From assembly GCA_018609185.1 (NCBI GenBank), contig JAHCSD010000050.1, forward strand, positions 1-5,609: a stretch of DNA of 5,609 nt, read 5' to 3'. Position 1 is the first letter of the stretch. Each line of letters begins with the position of its first letter. The notes under the pieces were generated by a model. It searched no databases, was not told where the DNA came from, and was given only the letters and a program-made list of their open reading frames with translations. This document shows positions 4,021 through 5,609 of the stretch, piece by piece. The stretch comes from Patescibacteria group bacterium (GTDB taxonomy: Bacteria; Patescibacteriota; Minisyncoccia; JAHCSD01). A program made the position numbers and the translations under genes.

Positions 4021-5609
4021 ATGAGCTTGCGATGGTTGATTAGTTTAGTAGTTGTTGCAGTGCTTGGTGCTGCATGCTTTGGTGGAGGAGGCAGTGATGC
4101 GCCACCCGACACCGCGGATCCAACTCCGCCCGCATCAGGTTCTCATCCCGACTATCTTCGCTGGCCCGGGCCGGATCCCGTAACTCTTGATCCGCATCTG
4201 GTAACTGACGTAGGATCGCACAGCTATGTAGGGAGCCTCTTTGGGGGACTCCTGCGGCTTGATCCTGCCGTCCTTGACGAAAACGGGAATGTGGTTGCCG
4301 TGGGATACGACATTACGGATGACATGGTCGAAAAAGTACGAACGGGCGTCTACACTGTAACTGGTGTGGTTGTTCCGGATCTTGTAAGCGACATGCCGAC
4401 CAAAACTGTCAACGCTGATGGCACTGTAACATATACGTTTACGATCCGAGACGATGCGAAATTCTCAAACGGACGAACGGTGACCGCTTGGGACTTTGCG
4501 TATTCGTTTGATCGCGCCGCAGACCCGCGGACCCGTTCAAGCACGACCGAGCTGTATCTCGGCGACATTGTGGGCGTCATGGAAATGTGGCGCGAAGGAA
4601 GGATTATTAATCGCATCTCACCCAACCCCCATGAAGTGTTTGTTGATCTTCCGGGAGTAGAAGTACTTGACGACCACACTCTTACGATCACCATTGATTC
4701 GGATAAATCCTATTTTCTTCAGAAGTTGACCTATCCGACGGCAGCCGTGGTGGACAAAACACAGGTAGAAGCGGTGCGCAACTGGACCGACCGGCCAAAC
4801 GGCACGGGACCCTACCGACTGGTGAGACGCACGATTTCTGAAATCGTTTTTGAAGCAAATCCTTTCTACCACGAGCAGGCTCCTCAAATTAAACGAGTTG
4901 TCTTCACGCTCACCGGCGGATCAAGTTATCTTCGCTACCAAAACGGAGAGGTGGACGCGGCCGGCATCGGTATTGCCGATCCGCAAGTGCTCGACACAGT
5001 ACGAGATCTGAATTCAAAGCTTTCCAAAGAATATTTCTCGACCAATCAAATGGGAACTTCGTATATAGGCCTCAACCTTACCAAGAAACCATTTGATGAC
5101 GTTAAGGTACGGCAGGCATTTTCTATGAGTATTGATAAGAAGTTGATCGCAGAACGGATACTCTTAAATCTTGCGACACCTGCCGCCACGGTACTGCCGC
5201 CGGGAATGCCCGGCTACAGACCCGGATACGCGGGACTTGCCTTTGACCCCGACCGCGCAAAGGAACTTCTTAATGAGTCTTCATACGGAGGACCTGCGGG
5301 TCTCGGACGGGTTAAAGTGACTATTTCCGGAACTGGTGGAAGCCCGACTATTATTATTGAAGCTATGGTAGAGATGTGGAGACAAAACCTCGGAATCGAA
5401 GTTGAGATCGAGCAGATTGACTACCCGACGTTCCTTGATCGGATCCGCAAAGGCCAGTTTCAGATGTTCTCGCTCGGCTGGATTGCTGACTACCCCGACC
5501 CTGAAGACTTCCTGGATCTCAAGCTTCACGGTGACAGATCCCGCGCGAATAACGAGACGGGGTATAACAATCCTGAAGTAAACGCACTGCTTGAGAAAGC
5601 GCGAACAGA
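4021..5609 (+). CDS. ABC transporter solute-binding lipoprotein, family 5 (peptide/nickel, DppA/OppA-like), 3' end beyond window
   Basis: Captures the solute outside the membrane and hands it to the permease pair. I translated 529 codons with no stop; the gene runs off the right edge and family members are usually 530-600 residues, so little is missing. Residues 1-18 form a hydrophobic signal peptide ending LGAAC, with Cys19 as probable lipidation site, then a Gly/Pro/Ser/Thr/Asp-rich linker (20-42) typical of a surface-tethered lipoprotein. Family-5 landmarks: VTLDPHL (54-60), GLLRLDP (76-82), YTFTIRDDAKFSNGRTVTAWDFAYSFDRAADP (about 138-169), RPNGTGPYRL (258-267), VRQAFSMSIDKKLIA (363-377), LPPGMPGY (392-399) and GWIADYPDPEDFL (486-498). 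Residues about 84-119 look like an insertion relative to ordinary DppA/OppA proteins. The permease gene just upstream is the likely partner. The overall pattern resembles, from memory, Dehalococcoidia binding proteins. Peptide specificity is the default guess, unproven. Confidence 0.93.
   Translation, partial: MSLRWLISLVVVAVLGAACFGGGGSDAPPDTADPTPPASGSHPDYLRWPGPDPVTLDPHLVTDVGSHSYVGSLFGGLLRLDPAVLDENGNVVAVGYDITDDMVEKVRTGVYTVTGVVVPDLVSDMPTKTVNADGTVTYTFTIRDDAKFSNGRTVTAWDFAYSFDRAADPRTRSSTTELYLGDIVGVMEMWREGRIINRISPNPHEVFVDLPGVEVLDDHTLTITIDSDKSYFLQKLTYPTAAVVDKTQVEAVRNWTDRPNGTGPYRLVRRTISEIVFEANPFYHEQAPQIKRVVFTLTGGSSYLRYQNGEVDAAGIGIADPQVLDTVRDLNSKLSKEYFSTNQMGTSYIGLNLTKKPFDDVKVRQAFSMSIDKKLIAERILLNLATPAATVLPPGMPGYRPGYAGLAFDPDRAKELLNESSYGGPAGLGRVKVTISGTGGSPTIIIEAMVEMWRQNLGIEVEIEQIDYPTFLDRIRKGQFQMFSLGWIADYPDPEDFLDLKLHGDRSRANNETGYNNPEVNALLEKART

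Noticed and set aside
3885..4112. Reverse-strand frame across the spacer and the start of the binding-protein gene
   Set aside because: It is the antisense reading of the palindromic spacer and of a clear signal-peptide coding region; no motif or ribosome site supports it.

Overview
The window is bacterial, of moderate G+C. It holds four protein-coding genes separated by palindrome-rich intergenic DNA. From left to right: (1) the 5' part of a leftward gene (517 down to the window edge) for a lipoprotein-like or secreted zinc metalloprotease, cut off just after its HExxHxxGxxH site; (2) a 357-bp divergent intergenic region with candidate promoters in both directions, a short reading frame at 654-878 that repeats the N-terminal peptide of the next gene, and a cluster of palindromes; (3) a 654-residue, heavily reduced transcription-repair coupling factor (Mfd) at 875-2839; (4) a peptide/nickel-type ABC permease of the DppC/OppC class at 2904-3866; (5) a 154-bp spacer that is nearly all one imperfect inverted repeat; (6) the first 529 codons of a family-5 extracellular solute-binding lipoprotein, running off the right edge.

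The most notable gene is the reduced Mfd. It keeps a relic of the UvrB-like domain 2, the CarD-like RNA-polymerase interaction domain, the whole two-lobed translocase and the TRG motif. Domain 1a, domain 1b/D3 and the C-terminal autoinhibitory D7 are absent. The positions matching the known UvrA-contact residues of E. coli Mfd are substituted. It therefore looks like an RNA-polymerase translocase that has lost its link to excision repair (inference).

The permease and binding protein belong together as parts of an importer for peptides or similar solutes. The usual partner permease (DppB/OppB) and the ATPases are not in the window. The permease may be transcribed from its own promoter at the end of the Mfd gene, and the binding protein from another promoter inside the palindromic spacer.

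Taxonomy is uncertain. The binding protein and permease resemble, from memory, those of Chloroflexota (Dehalococcoidia). The compact Mfd and the abundance of small intergenic palindromes would also suit a Patescibacteria (CPR) genome that acquired the transporter. The window alone cannot decide.
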